A stretch of DNA of 64,000 nucleotides from Agromyces laixinhei. Its GTDB lineage: Bacteria > Actinomycetota > Actinomycetes > Actinomycetales > Microbacteriaceae. The stretch spans positions 1,302,001-1,366,000 of the forward strand of contig NZ_CP040872.1 in NCBI RefSeq assembly GCF_006337065.1. Reading direction: 5' to 3'. Of this stretch, positions 45,227 through 54,467 are shown one piece after another. Under the pieces are notes generated by a model, which saw only the letters and a program-made list of their open reading frames with translations, was not told where the DNA came from and ran no database searches. Every line of letters starts with the position of its first letter. Position 1 is the first letter of the stretch. A program made the translations under genes and the position numbers.

Positions 45227-45886
45227 TCAGATCGCCGACTTCTCCGGGTCCCAGTCGCCGGTGGCGAGGTACTGCACCTTCTTCGCGATCGAGACCGCGT
45301 GGTCGGCGAAGCGCTCGTGGTACCGGCTCGCAAGCGTCGCATCGACCGTGTCGACGGCCTCGCCCTTCCAGGTCTCACCGAGCACCTTGTCGAAGACCTG
45401 CAGGTGCAGCGCATCGATCTTGTCGTCTTCGTTGCGGATCTCCTCCGCGAGCTCCACATCTTCGGAGCGGAGGAGTTCGACGAGCTTGCGGGCGATCTCG
45501 ACATCGAGCCGACCCATCTCGGCGAACGTCGGACGCAACGACTTCAGGACGACCTTGTCGGGGTAGCGGTATCTCGCGAGCTGCGAGATGTGGGTCGACA
45601 TGTCGCCCATGCGCTCGAGGGAGGAGCTGATGCGCAGGGCGCTCACGACGATGCGGAGGTCACGCGCGACGGGCTGCTGGCGGGCGAGGATCGTGATCGC
45701 GAGCTCGTCGAGGGCGACGGTCTGCTGGTCGATGCGGTCGTCGTCGGCGATCACCTCCTCGGCGAGGCTCACATCGGACTTGTTGAACGCATGCGTCGCC
45801 TTCTCGATCGAATCTGCCACGAGTTCGGCGAGCTCGACGAGCCCGTCCTGCACCTCGCGCAGCTCTTGCTGGAACACCTCACGCAT
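45227..45886 (-). CDS. phoU: Phosphate transport regulator PhoU
   Basis: A 219-residue helical protein made of two PhoU repeats. Typical segments are MREVFQQELREVQDGLVELA, DDRIDQQTVALDELAITILA, RDLRIVVSALRISSSLERMGD and HERFADHAVSIAKKVQYLA. PhoU dampens the phosphate two-component system when phosphate is plentiful, by linking PstSCAB to the sensor kinase. It is divergent from the senX3-regX3 pair; GTTCA repeats occur in the gap. Confidence 0.95.
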   Translation of the reverse strand: MREVFQQELREVQDGLVELAELVADSIEKATHAFNKSDVSLAEEVIADDDRIDQQTVALDELAITILARQQPVARDLRIVVSALRISSSLERMGDMSTHISQLARYRYPDKVVLKSLRPTFAEMGRLDVEIARKLVELLRSEDVELAEEIRNEDDKIDALHLQVFDKVLGETWKGEAVDTVDATLASRYHERFADHAVSIAKKVQYLATGDWDPEKSAI

Positions 45887-46004
45887 GTATTCGGATCCTT
45901 GTCTGCTCTGGCCCGTGCCGGGCGCCGGGCGTGCCCGGTACGTATTCGGGCGATTCGACCCTCGGGGCATTCTTCCCGCGCAAGATGAACAACAGGTGCC
46001 GGGA

Positions 46005-46038
46005 CGCTGAACACTCACTAACGTACCGTTGTTCAGCG
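46005..46038. promoter_or_regulatory. Possible Pho-type repeats between phoU and senX3
   Basis: Inverted repeat CGCTGAACA / TGTTCAGCG, 16-base loop. The minus strand also has GTTCAGC and GTTCATC 22 bases apart (two 11-base units), similar to the pstS Pho box period. Degenerate, so moderate support only. Confidence 0.4.
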
Positions 46039-46084
46039 GGACAACGGCGGATCGGGCTTCGAACGGCTGGATAGTCTGGGTGTC

Positions 46085-47287
46085 ATGGACTCCACCTGGT
46101 CGGTGCTCACGGCGCTGGCCCTCGGCATATTCCTCGGTGCCGCGTTCTCGGTCATGCTGCACGTTGCCGAGCGCCGCGGATCGAGTGCGGCGAAGGTCGT
46201 CGCTCCGACGATTCCCGACGGCGTCGACCAGGTGCTCGAGGTCTTGGATTCCGCCGGCGTCGTGATCGATCCGTCGAACAACGTGTTGCGAGCCTCGCCG
46301 GGCGCGCTCTCGATGGGCCTCGTGCGGCAGCAGGCGCTCACGCATCCCGAACTGCTCGAGCTCGTGGCATCCGTTCGTCGCGACGGCGAAGCGCGTGTCG
46401 AAGAGGTGACCGTCGCGCGAGGGCCGTTCGGCGACGCGACAATGCGGCTGGAGGTGCGTGTCGCTCGGCTCGGCACCCGCTTCGTGCTGCTCCTCGCGGA
46501 GGACCGCACCGAGGCGCACCGGCTCGACGAGGTGCGCCGCGACTTCGTCGCCAATATCAGTCATGAGCTCAAGACGCCGATCGCCTCGGTGAGCCTGCTC
46601 GCCGAGGCGCTCGACCAGGCCGCCGACGAGCCCGAGCAGGTGCGTCGCTTCGCCGGGCGCCTCTCGGTCGAGGCCGCGAGGCTCGCGCACATCACGAGCG
46701 AGGTCATCGAGCTCTCGCGGCTTCAGGCGCGCGATGCGCTGCGGCCCGACCGGCTCGTTCGCGTCGACAAGGTCATCGCCGCTGCCGTCGACCAGAACCG
46801 GGTCGTGGCGGGCGCCAAGCAGATCGAGGTCGCCGTGCGCACCTCGACCAAGGCAGAGGTATACGGCGACCGGGCCCTGCTCGTCGTCGCGGTGCACAAT
46901 CTCATCGCCAACGCCGTCGCTTCCTCGAACCCCGGCGCCAGGGTCGGCGTCGGTGCCAAGCTCGACGGCGATGTCGTCGAGATCGCGGTCACCGACCAGG
47001 GCATCGGCATCGAGGCCGACGACCTCGAGCGCATCTTCGAGCGGTTCTATCGGGTCGACCAGGCGCGATCGCGCAACACCGGAGGAACGGGGCTCGGCCT
47101 CAGCATCGTCAAGCACACCGTGCAGAAACACGGTGGCGACGTGCGGGTGTGGTCGCAGCCGGGCCGCGGCTCGACGTTCATGATCCGACTTCCACTCGCC
47201 GAAGCGGCCATCGAGCCCGACCCAGAGACGACCCCAGACCCATCGGCTGCGGACTCCGCAGCCACCGACCGAGGAGTCCGCACGTGA
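46085..47287 (+). CDS. senX3: Phosphate-sensing histidine kinase, SenX3/PhoR type
   Basis: A 400-residue kinase. Residues 5-25 form one membrane helix, followed by a PAS-like region to about 155. The dimerisation domain is DFVANISHELKTPIASVSLL with the phosphorylated His; the ATPase domain has NLIANAVASS, DQGIGIEADDLERIFERFYR and GTGLGLSIVKH. Layout matches SenX3, which senses phosphate through PhoU/Pst. It overlaps the regulator by 4 bases and diverges from phoU. Confidence 0.93.
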   Translation: MDSTWSVLTALALGIFLGAAFSVMLHVAERRGSSAAKVVAPTIPDGVDQVLEVLDSAGVVIDPSNNVLRASPGALSMGLVRQQALTHPELLELVASVRRDGEARVEEVTVARGPFGDATMRLEVRVARLGTRFVLLLAEDRTEAHRLDEVRRDFVANISHELKTPIASVSLLAEALDQAADEPEQVRRFAGRLSVEAARLAHITSEVIELSRLQARDALRPDRLVRVDKVIAAAVDQNRVVAGAKQIEVAVRTSTKAEVYGDRALLVVAVHNLIANAVASSNPGARVGVGAKLDGDVVEIAVTDQGIGIEADDLERIFERFYRVDQARSRNTGGTGLGLSIVKHTVQKHGGDVRVWSQPGRGSTFMIRLPLAEAAIEPDPETTPDPSAADSAATDRGVRT

Positions 47288-47964
47288 CCCGAATCCTGCT
47301 CGTCGAAGACGAGATCGCACTGAGCGACCCGCTGAGCTTCCTGCTCGAACGCGAGGGGTACGAGGTGGAGGTCGCCGCAGACGGCCCGTCGGCCGTCGCG
47401 GCGTTCGACCGGGCCGGCGCCGACCTGGTGCTCCTCGACCTCATGCTGCCGGGGCTGCCCGGCACCGAGGTGTGCCGCGAGATTCGCGGCCGCTCGACCG
47501 TGCCGATCATCATGCTCACGGCGAAGGACTCCGAGATCGACATCGTGGTCGGCCTCGAACTCGGCGCCGACGACTACGTCACGAAGCCCTACTCGACGCG
47601 TGAGCTGCTGGCGCGCATCCGCGCGGTACTCCGCCGGCGAATCGAGCTCGAGGACTTCGACGAGGCCGTCATCGAGGGCGGTCGGGTGCGCATGGATGTC
47701 GACCGGCACACGGTGGAGATCGAGGGAGAGCCCGTGCCCATGCCGCTGAAGGAATTCGAGTTGCTCGAACTCCTCATGCGCAACCCCGGCCGCGTGCTCA
47801 CGCGCGGCCAGCTCATCGACCGGGTCTGGGGCTCCGACTACTTCGGCGACACGAAGACCCTCGACGTGCACATCAAGCGCATCCGTTCGAAGATCGAGCA
47901 GCGGCCCTCGGATCCGGTGCAGCTCGTCACCGTGCGCGGCCTCGGGTATCGCTTCGAGGCCTGA
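47284..47964 (+). CDS. regX3: Phosphate response regulator, RegX3/PhoP type
   Basis: A 226-residue OmpR/PhoB-family regulator. Receiver: VEDEIALSDPL acidic pocket, phosphoacceptor in DLVLLDLMLPG, LTAKDSE and DDYVTKPYS. Winged helix: PLKEFELLELLMRNPGRVLT, then TLDVHIKRIRSKIE. GTG start overlaps senX3. With phoU and the Pho box before pstS it forms the phosphate starvation circuit of this genome. Confidence 0.94.
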   Translation: MTRILLVEDEIALSDPLSFLLEREGYEVEVAADGPSAVAAFDRAGADLVLLDLMLPGLPGTEVCREIRGRSTVPIIMLTAKDSEIDIVVGLELGADDYVTKPYSTRELLARIRAVLRRRIELEDFDEAVIEGGRVRMDVDRHTVEIEGEPVPMPLKEFELLELLMRNPGRVLTRGQLIDRVWGSDYFGDTKTLDVHIKRIRSKIEQRPSDPVQLVTVRGLGYRFEA

Positions 47965-47991
47965 GCCTGAGCCGAGCCCGAGTGCGGCGCG

Positions 47992-48468
47992 TCAGGGAAC
48001 CAGGTTCTCGTACTCGGGCAGGCGCCCGTCGAGCACCGGGATCGCCTTCTCGACGCCTTCGGCACCGGAGTACTCGAAGAACATCGGCAGGAAGGCGCCG
48101 GGCAGGGTGTCGATGTCTTCGAGCACCACGGGTTCGACCTCGTCGGTGCCCTCGACTTCGTCGACGCCGAGCACGACTTCGGAGCCGGCCTCGACCTTGA
48201 TCGACTGCGAGTCGCCGCCGCCGAACTGCACATCGAGCGAGACGTCGTCGGTTCCGTTGTTGACGACCGTCATGACGAGCGTGCCGTCGACACCGTCGTC
48301 GGAGACGACGAGGACGTTGCGGATGTCGAGCTCGCCGACATCGACGGAGACCCCGTCGCTGGCGTCGTACTTCTCGGTCGTCGCCTGGTAGGTGAGCATC
48401 GAGCAGCCGCTCGCGCCGAGCGCGATGCCGATGGCCAGAGCAGCGGATGCCGCGAGACGCGCCTTCAC
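47992..48468 (-). CDS. Small lipoprotein, unknown function
   Basis: A 158-residue exported lipoprotein; GTG 48468 with GGAGG 4 bases upstream gives a short signal peptide and lipobox ASGC. The mature part is acidic and all-beta (TLVMTVVNNGTDDVSLDVQF), resembling extracytoplasmic chaperone-like domains of actinobacterial lipoproteins. Divergent from carD, 157 bases apart. No motif gives a function. Confidence 0.8.
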   Translation of the reverse strand: MKARLAASAALAIGIALGASGCSMLTYQATTEKYDASDGVSVDVGELDIRNVLVVSDDGVDGTLVMTVVNNGTDDVSLDVQFGGGDSQSIKVEAGSEVVLGVDEVEGTDEVEPVVLEDIDTLPGAFLPMFFEYSGAEGVEKAIPVLDGRLPEYENLVP

Positions 48469-48625
48469 AGAACCTCCAAGTGCGTGGTGCGCGCGAGCGG
48501 AGACCCGGGCGCGAAGGGATCGGAACCGAGCATATCGTACGGGAGGCACCCGGTTCGAGAGGGGGCGGAACCTTAGCACGATCCGGAATGTGATATCCTG
48601 ATAGTTGCCGAAAGGACATTTATTC

Positions 48626-49108
48626 ATGCTTTTTGAGGTTGGCGAAACCGTCGTTTACCCCCACCACGGTGCAGCAACGATCACCGAGGTCAAGAAACGC
48701 ATCATCAAAGGTGAAGAGAAGCTCTACCTCAAGCTGAACGTCACGCAGGGCGACCTCGTCATCGAGGTGCCCGCTGAGAACGTCGACCTGGTCGGTGTGC
48801 GCGACGTCATCGGCAAAGAGGGCCTCGACAAGGTCTTCGAGGTGCTCCGCGCCCCCTTCACCGAGGAACCGACCAACTGGTCGCGTCGCTACAAGGCGAA
48901 CCTCGAGAAGCTCGCGTCGGGTGACGTGATCAAGGTCTCCGAGGTCGTTCGCGACCTCTGGCGCCGCGATCAGGACCGCGGGCTCTCCGCCGGCGAGAAG
49001 CGCATGCTCGCCAAGGCACGCCAGATTCTCATCTCCGAGCTCGCGCTCGCCGAGAAGACCGACGAAGAGGCGGCCTCGACCGTGCTCGACGAGGTGCTCG
49101 CCTCCTAG
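48626..49108 (+). CDS. carD: CarD-family RNA polymerase-binding regulator
   Basis: A 160-residue global regulator that binds RNA polymerase and stabilises open complexes. The RNAP-interacting Tudor-like domain reads [20 protein letters not shown], and the helical DNA-binding part includes [17 protein letters not shown] and LRRD-like [15 protein letters not shown]. Start set at ATG 48626 with AAAGGA upstream, matching the standard protein length; a TTG 7 codons earlier lies on the ribosome site. Heads the order carD-ispDF-cysS-rlmB known from other actinobacteria. Confidence 0.96.
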   Translation: MLFEVGETVVYPHHGAATITEVKKRIIKGEEKLYLKLNVTQGDLVIEVPAENVDLVGVRDVIGKEGLDKVFEVLRAPFTEEPTNWSRRYKANLEKLASGDVIKVSEVVRDLWRRDQDRGLSAGEKRMLAKARQILISELALAEKTDEEAASTVLDEVLAS

Positions 49109-49121
49109 CGAGAGGGTCTCC

Positions 49122-49157
49122 ACGAACGGCGGGTGCACATGCGCACCCGCCGTTCGT
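49122..49157. terminator. Terminator after carD
   Basis: A 15-bp perfect stem ACGAACGGCGGGTGC with its complement, 6-base loop, followed by a T-rich CGTTGT. Confidence 0.85.
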
Positions 49158-49203
49158 CGTTGTCGCTGCTGCACCGATCCCTGCCCGGCGGTACGCTCGA
49201 ATC

Positions 49204-50433
49204 GTGAGTTCCGCGATCGCCGTCATCGTCGTCGCCGCGGGCGGCGGCACCCGTCTCGGTCATGCCGAGCCCAAGGCCTTCGTGCCGCTCGGTTCGGGTA
49301 CGGTGCTGTCGGCTGCCGTCGATTCCGTGCTCGGCATGCGCGAGACGCCGCACCTCGTGCTCGTGGTGCCAAGCGACCGCGTCGAGTCGACCCGATCGCG
49401 ATTCGCGCGCGTCGCGACGACCGCCTCGACGGTGATCGACGTCGTCGCCGGCGGGCGGACGCGACAGGAGTCGGTCGCGAACGGACTCGCCCGCCTCCCG
49501 GCCTCGGTCGGCACCGTGCTCGTGCACGATGCCGCCCGTGCCCTCGCCCCGGCATTGCTGTTCGACGAGGTTGCCGCGGCCGTGCGCGCTCGGCGACGCG
49601 GCATCGTTCCGGCGCTCGATATCGTCGACACGGTCAAGCGGGTCTCGGGCGACGGGCGCGTGCTCGAGACCGTCGACCGGTCGACGCTTCGGGCCGTGCA
49701 GACGCCGCAGGGGTTTCCGCGGGCGTCGCTCGATCACGCCTACGCCACGTCGCGCGGCGACTACACCGATGACGCGGCGCTCGTGGCATCCGATGGCCTC
49801 GTCGTCGACGTGGTTCCGGGTGATGTCCGTGCGTTCAAGATCACCGTGCCCGCCGACCTGCACCGGGCGGAGCAACTCGTCGCCGAGGGCGCCGAGGCGG
49901 CTGCTGCGGCGGTGTCGCCGGCCTCGACGGCGGGAATCGACCCGACGAATCGGTCAGCACCGCGCGCCGGCACCGGCACCGACGTGCACGCCTTCGCCTC
50001 CGACGCATCGACGCCGCTCTGGCTCGCCGGCCTCGAATGGCCCGGCGAGCGCGGACTCTCGGGGCACTCCGACGGCGACGCTGCAGCGCATGCCGTCTGC
50101 GACGCGTTGCTCGCGGCGGCAGGCCTCGGCGACGTCGGGCAGGTCTTCGGCACCGCCGACCCCCGGTTCGCAGGGGCTCACGGCGAGGTGTTCCTCGCCG
50201 AGACCCGGCGTCTCGTGGAAGCCGCCGGCTGGCGGGTCGGCAACGTGACCGTGCAGATCATCGGCAACCGGCCGAAGCTGGCGCCGCGTCGTGCCGAAGC
50301 CGAGCGCCTGCTCTCCGGCGTTCTCGGCGCGCCGGTCAGCGTCGCGGCGACCACGAGCGACGGGCTCGGGTTCACCGGTCGTGGCGAGGGCATCGCCGCG
50401 GTCGCGACGGCGCTGCTCCTCCCGCTCGATTGA
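49204..50433 (+). CDS. ispDF: Bifunctional IspD/IspF enzyme of the MEP isoprenoid pathway
   Basis: A 409-residue fusion. Residues 1-235 are IspD, with nucleotide-binding [35 protein letters not shown] and [15 protein letters not shown]: it joins CTP to methylerythritol phosphate. Residues about 255-409 are IspF, with [32 protein letters not shown] and [18 protein letters not shown]: it forms the cyclic diphosphate. Metal ligands D-x-H are present. Many actinobacteria keep these as separate adjacent genes. GTG start. Confidence 0.96.
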   Translation: MSSAIAVIVVAAGGGTRLGHAEPKAFVPLGSGTVLSAAVDSVLGMRETPHLVLVVPSDRVESTRSRFARVATTASTVIDVVAGGRTRQESVANGLARLPASVGTVLVHDAARALAPALLFDEVAAAVRARRRGIVPALDIVDTVKRVSGDGRVLETVDRSTLRAVQTPQGFPRASLDHAYATSRGDYTDDAALVASDGLVVDVVPGDVRAFKITVPADLHRAEQLVAEGAEAAAAAVSPASTAGIDPTNRSAPRAGTGTDVHAFASDASTPLWLAGLEWPGERGLSGHSDGDAAAHAVCDALLAAAGLGDVGQVFGTADPRFAGAHGEVFLAETRRLVEAAGWRVGNVTVQIIGNRPKLAPRRAEAERLLSGVLGAPVSVAATTSDGLGFTGRGEGIAAVATALLLPLD

Positions 50434-50474
50434 GGCCGCATCCGGGGGCGACGAGCCGCCGGTAGGCTGGGCAG

Positions 50475-51911
50475 GTGACCGTGCGACTCTACGACTCGAA
50501 GGCTGCGGCCCTGCGCGATTTCGCGCCCCTGCACGATGGGCGCGTCGGCATGTACGTGTGCGGTCCGACGGTGCAGTCGAGTCCGCACATCGGGCACCTT
50601 CGCAGCGCGCTGGTCTACGACATCATGCGCCGCTGGTTCGCCTATCGCGGCAATGAGGTGACCTTCGTGCGCAATGTCACCGACATCGACGACAAGATCT
50701 TGAACGCCGCGAGCGAGCGAGCGGGTGACGATGCGAGCGGTGAGGAATGGTGGGCGCTCGCCTACCGGATCGAACTCGAGTTCACGGCAGCGTATGCCTC
50801 GCTCGGCATCCTGGCTCCCACCTACGAGCCGCGTGCCACCGCGAGCGTTTCGCAGATGCTGCACCTGATCGAGCGACTCATCGATCGCGGCCACGCCTAT
50901 GCGGCTCCGGATGCCTCGGGTGATGTGTACTTCGACACCGCCGGCTGGCCGGCATACGGCGAACTCACGCGCCAGGCCCGCGACAACATGGAGGCCGCGG
51001 CCGACGCAGACCCGCGCGGCAAGCGCGACCCGCGCGACTTCGCCCTCTGGAAGGGGCGCAAGTCGTCCGAACCCGAGTCGGCGAGCTGGCCGTCGCCGTG
51101 GGGCGACGGCCGGCCGGGCTGGCACATCGAGTGCTCGGCAATGGCGACTCGCTACCTCGGCGCCGAGTTCGACATCCACGGCGGGGGCCTCGACCTGCGT
51201 TTCCCGCACCACGAGAACGAACTCGCCCAGTCGACCGCGGCCGGCGACGGATACGCCCGGTACTGGGTGCACAACGGCCTCGTGAACGTCGGCGGGCAGA
51301 AGATGTCGAAGTCGCTCGGCAACTCCGTGTACGCCGCGGAGTTGTTCGAGCTCGCTTCGCCCCTCGCGGTGCGCTACCTGCTCGGGGCGGCCCACTATCG
51401 CTCGACGCTCGACTACGCGCCGAGCTCGCTCGCCGAGGCCGAGGCGGCAGTCGATCGCATCCGCGGGTTCCTCTCACGTGTCGAGCGTCGTCTCGCCGGC
51501 ACTCGATACGCCGGCGTCGGTGCTCCGGTGATCCCCGATGCGTTCGCGTCGGCCATGGACGACGACCTGGGCGTCCCGCAGGCACTCGCCGTGCTGCACG
51601 ACACCGTGCGTGCCGGCAACCAAGCGCTCGATTCCGAAGAACTCCGCGACGCCGCCGCGGCGCACGGCGAGGTCGCCGCGATGGTCCAGGTACTCGGCAT
51701 CGACCCGCGCGACCCGCGGTGGGCGGCGTCCGACGCCGGCCCGGCGGCATCCGCTCTCGACGCGCTCGTCGCGCGCCTCATCGAAGACCGACAGGCTGCG
51801 CGCGAGTCGAAGGACTACGCTGCCGCAGACCGCATCCGCGCCGAACTCTCGGCCGCGGGCATCACCATCGAAGACAGTTCGACCGGAACACATTGGAGCC
51901 TGGGACTATGA
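50475..51911 (+). CDS. cysS: Cysteinyl-tRNA synthetase
   Basis: A 478-residue class I synthetase that charges tRNA-Cys. The catalytic core has YVCGPTVQSSPHIGHLRSAL (HIGH) and GQKMSKSLGNSVYAA (KMSKS), zinc ligands in the PGWHIECSAMA and FPHHENELAQ regions, and a helical anticodon-binding end. GTG start; overlaps rlmB by ATGA. Note that the CysS fold also includes MshC, but the full-length C-terminal domain here fits CysS. Confidence 0.95.
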   Translation: MTVRLYDSKAAALRDFAPLHDGRVGMYVCGPTVQSSPHIGHLRSALVYDIMRRWFAYRGNEVTFVRNVTDIDDKILNAASERAGDDASGEEWWALAYRIELEFTAAYASLGILAPTYEPRATASVSQMLHLIERLIDRGHAYAAPDASGDVYFDTAGWPAYGELTRQARDNMEAAADADPRGKRDPRDFALWKGRKSSEPESASWPSPWGDGRPGWHIECSAMATRYLGAEFDIHGGGLDLRFPHHENELAQSTAAGDGYARYWVHNGLVNVGGQKMSKSLGNSVYAAELFELASPLAVRYLLGAAHYRSTLDYAPSSLAEAEAAVDRIRGFLSRVERRLAGTRYAGVGAPVIPDAFASAMDDDLGVPQALAVLHDTVRAGNQALDSEELRDAAAAHGEVAAMVQVLGIDPRDPRWAASDAGPAASALDALVARLIEDRQAARESKDYAAADRIRAELSAAGITIEDSSTGTHWSLGL

Positions 51912-52930
51912 AGGGCAGCAGCGGCAAGTCGCGCGCGGGAGCCGTGCGGAAGGCGAAGAACAAGCAGGTCGGCTCTGGCGGCCAGGGTCGTCAGGCCCTC
52001 GAGGGCAAGGGCCCGACGCCGAAGGCCGAAGACCGCGCCTGGCACCCCGCCGGCAAGCGGAAGGCGGCGCAGGAGCGCTACAGCGCGAGCGGTGGCAAGC
52101 GCGTCGCCGGCCAGGGTTCCGGGCAGCGTGCCGGGGCGCCGCGCGGTGCGTCAGGCGCGGCGCGGCGCGCGAAGTCGGGCGACGAGTCCGAGATCGTCAC
52201 CGGTCGCAACTCGGTCGTCGAGGCGCTGCGCGCCCGGATCCCCGCGACGACGCTCTACGTCGCGGCGCGGGTCGAGATGGACGACCGGGTTCGCGAGGCG
52301 ATGAAGGTCGCGGCCAACCGAGGCATCCCGATGCTCGAGGTCATGCGGCCCGAGCTCGACCGGCTCGCCGGCGAGGGCGGCGTGCACCAGGGGCTCGCGC
52401 TCAAGGTGCCGCCCTACGAGTACTCGCACCCCGTCGAACTGCTCGATGAAGTGCTCGCGCGCGACGAGACCCCGCTCTTCGTGGCGCTCGACGGCATCAC
52501 CGACCCCCGCAACCTGGGTGCCATCCTGCGCTCGACCGGCGCGTTCGGCGGGCAGGGCGTCATCGTGCCGCAGCGTCGCTCTGTGGGGGTGAACGCGGCC
52601 GCGTGGAAGACCTCGGCCGGTGCGGCCGCACGTGTCCCCGTGGCGATGGCCCCGAACCTCACGCAGACCCTCAAGGCATTGAAGGAGCGCGGGGTCTTCG
52701 TGCTCGGCCTCGACGGCGGCGGCGACGTCTCACTTCCAGGCCTCAGCTGGGCCGACCGGCCGATCGTGATCGTCGTCGGCAGCGAAGGAAAGGGCCTCTC
52801 GCGACTCGTCGCCGAGACGTGCGACGCGATCGTCTCGATCCCGATCTCGGCGTCGACCGAATCGCTGAACGCGGGCATCGCGGCATCCGTCACGCTCTAC
52901 GAGATCTCGAAGCTCCGCGCCGCCGACTGA
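51908..52930 (+). CDS. rlmB: 23S rRNA 2'-O-methyltransferase, RlmB/TrmH family
   Basis: A 340-residue SpoU-class methyltransferase. Residues 1-90 are a basic, glycine-rich extension (MKGSSGKSRAGAVRKAKNKQ) common in actinobacterial members; 95-165 form the substrate-binding domain (IVTGRNSVVEALRARIPATT). The catalytic knot has DGITDPRNLGAILRSTGAFG, VVGSEGKGLSRL and PISASTESLNAGIAASV. It modifies G2251-type positions of 23S rRNA by analogy. Last gene of carD-ispDF-cysS-rlmB. Confidence 0.94.
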   Translation: MKGSSGKSRAGAVRKAKNKQVGSGGQGRQALEGKGPTPKAEDRAWHPAGKRKAAQERYSASGGKRVAGQGSGQRAGAPRGASGAARRAKSGDESEIVTGRNSVVEALRARIPATTLYVAARVEMDDRVREAMKVAANRGIPMLEVMRPELDRLAGEGGVHQGLALKVPPYEYSHPVELLDEVLARDETPLFVALDGITDPRNLGAILRSTGAFGGQGVIVPQRRSVGVNAAAWKTSAGAAARVPVAMAPNLTQTLKALKERGVFVLGLDGGGDVSLPGLSWADRPIVIVVGSEGKGLSRLVAETCDAIVSIPISASTESLNAGIAASVTLYEISKLRAAD

Positions 52931-52937
52931 CAGCCCA

Positions 52938-53032
52938 CACTCTTTTCAGGAACCTGTTCTCGAAAACGTGTCTATTTCAGGAAGAACTGCCCCGAAACGG
53001 CCCGACACCCGAGAAACTTCCTGAGAAGAGTG
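52938..53032. repeat. Nested inverted repeat between rlmB and the DUF4032 gene
   Basis: Outer arms CACTCTTTTCAGGAA (52938-52952) and TTCCTGAGAAGAGTG (53018-53032) match at 14 of 15 positions; inside lie TTCTCG/CGAGAA and GTGTC/GACAC in matching order. The motif TTTCAGGAA also repeats directly at 52944 and 52975. AT-richer than both genes. May act as a bidirectional terminator of the two convergent genes or be a small palindromic element. Confidence 0.6.
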
Positions 53033-53041
53033 GATGACCGG

Positions 53042-54364
53042 TCAGACGTTCGCGCGCCAGTCGCCGTCGTCGTCGGGGTCGAGTGCGGCGAACGCCGCGG
53101 TGTCGGTCGACGGGATGGTCTCGATCGGCGAGGTGAAGGCGCCGGTCGGCGGGTCGATCACGGTCGCTTCGTCGCGTCGATGCCGCAGCACCGCATTGAT
53201 GTACGAGCTCACTGCCTCGGCGAGGGGAATGTCGCGTCCGACCTGCTGTGCGAGGTACCAGCGGTGCTCGAGCAATTGGTGGAACACTTCGGCCGGCTCG
53301 AGCTTGCCTCGCAGTTCGAGGGGGATCGCCCGAACCACGGGCTCGAACACCCGCATGAGCCACTCGTGCGCGACCATCTCCTCGTCGAGCGCTGACTTGT
53401 CGTAGGCGGCACGGTAGGAGTCGAGGTCGTTCAGCAGACGCCGCGCCTGGTTCTCGCCGGCGTCGAGGCCGGTCAGACGCAGCAGGCGTCGCTGGTGATG
53501 GCCGGCATCGACGACCTTCGGCTGGATGCGCACCGTCGTTCCCGACTCATCAGTGCGGATCGCGAGCTCTTCGATGTCGAAGCCGAGTTCGTTCAGGCGG
53601 TTCACGCGCTCGTTGATGCGCCAGCGCTCGGCGCTCGAGAACGACTCTGAACCCGTGAGTTCGGTCCAGAGGCTGCGATATGCCTCGACGATGCCGTTCG
53701 AGATGTTGACGGGGTCGAGCTCGTCGGCGACCCTGCCGCCCGCCTCGAGGTCGAGGAGCTCGCCGGCGATGTTCACGCGGGCGATCTCGAGGTCGTTCTC
53801 GCGTTGGCCGTTCGAGAGGCCGCCCTCGTAGAGCTTGCCGGTCTCGGCGTCGACGAGATACGCGGCGAACGCGCCCGCATCGCGCCGGAAGAGCGTGTTC
53901 GACAGCGACACGTCGCCCCAGAAGAAGCCCACGATGTGCAGACGCACGAGCAGCACCGCGAGGGCATCGACGAGACGCGTCGCCGTGTCGGGGCGCAGCG
54001 TCTGGGAGAACAGCGCCCGGTAGGGGAGCGAGAACCGGAGGTGACGCGTGACGAGCACGGGCTTCAGCGGTTCGGCCTCCGCATCGGTGCGGTTCGTGAT
54101 GACGGCGACCGGCTCGACGCAGGGGATGTCGAGCCGCTGCAGCGTGCGCAGCATCTCGTACTCGCCCTTGGCCATCTCGGTCGTCGTCTCCTTGATCGCC
54201 ACGACATGGGTGCCGAGGTGCGCGAACCGCACGAGGTGGCGCGAGATGCCCTTCGGCAGGGCGGCGATCGTGTCGCTCGGCCATGACTCGAGCGGGAGAT
54301 CCCATGGAAGGTCGAGCAGCGCCGGATCGGCCATAGCCGAAGTGATGGAGAGTGAGCCGCTCAT
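53042..54364 (-). CDS. DUF4032 kinase-like protein
   Basis: A 440-residue protein. Residues 40-190 have a kinase-like fold reminiscent of LPS/RIO kinases (HVVAIKETTTEMAKGEYEML with the putative ATP Lys, VLLVRLHIVGFFWGDVSLSN as catalytic loop, AAYLVDAETGKLYEG as metal loop). The C-terminal half, typical of DUF4032, has YLAQQVGRDIPLAEAVSSYI. An actinobacterial family of unknown role. Ends facing rlmB across the nested repeat. Possible start alternative at the Met in SAMADPALL. Confidence 0.85.
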   Translation of the reverse strand: MSGSLSITSAMADPALLDLPWDLPLESWPSDTIAALPKGISRHLVRFAHLGTHVVAIKETTTEMAKGEYEMLRTLQRLDIPCVEPVAVITNRTDAEAEPLKPVLVTRHLRFSLPYRALFSQTLRPDTATRLVDALAVLLVRLHIVGFFWGDVSLSNTLFRRDAGAFAAYLVDAETGKLYEGGLSNGQRENDLEIARVNIAGELLDLEAGGRVADELDPVNISNGIVEAYRSLWTELTGSESFSSAERWRINERVNRLNELGFDIEELAIRTDESGTTVRIQPKVVDAGHHQRRLLRLTGLDAGENQARRLLNDLDSYRAAYDKSALDEEMVAHEWLMRVFEPVVRAIPLELRGKLEPAEVFHQLLEHRWYLAQQVGRDIPLAEAVSSYINAVLRHRRDEATVIDPPTGAFTSPIETIPSTDTAAFAALDPDDDGDWRANV

Positions 54365-54467
54365 TGGTGCCTCAGCGTGATCGGGTCATCGAACGCGGTC
54401 GGATGCCGCGGGAGACGGCGATGCCGGCCGGGCGGCGGCCCGGCCGGCATCGCAGGGTCGTCGAGTG

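Noticed and set aside
48573..48604. Promoter for carD (TTAGCA and TATCCT)
   Set aside because: The spacer is only 15 bases, and other pairings give 13 or 20; not firm enough to list.
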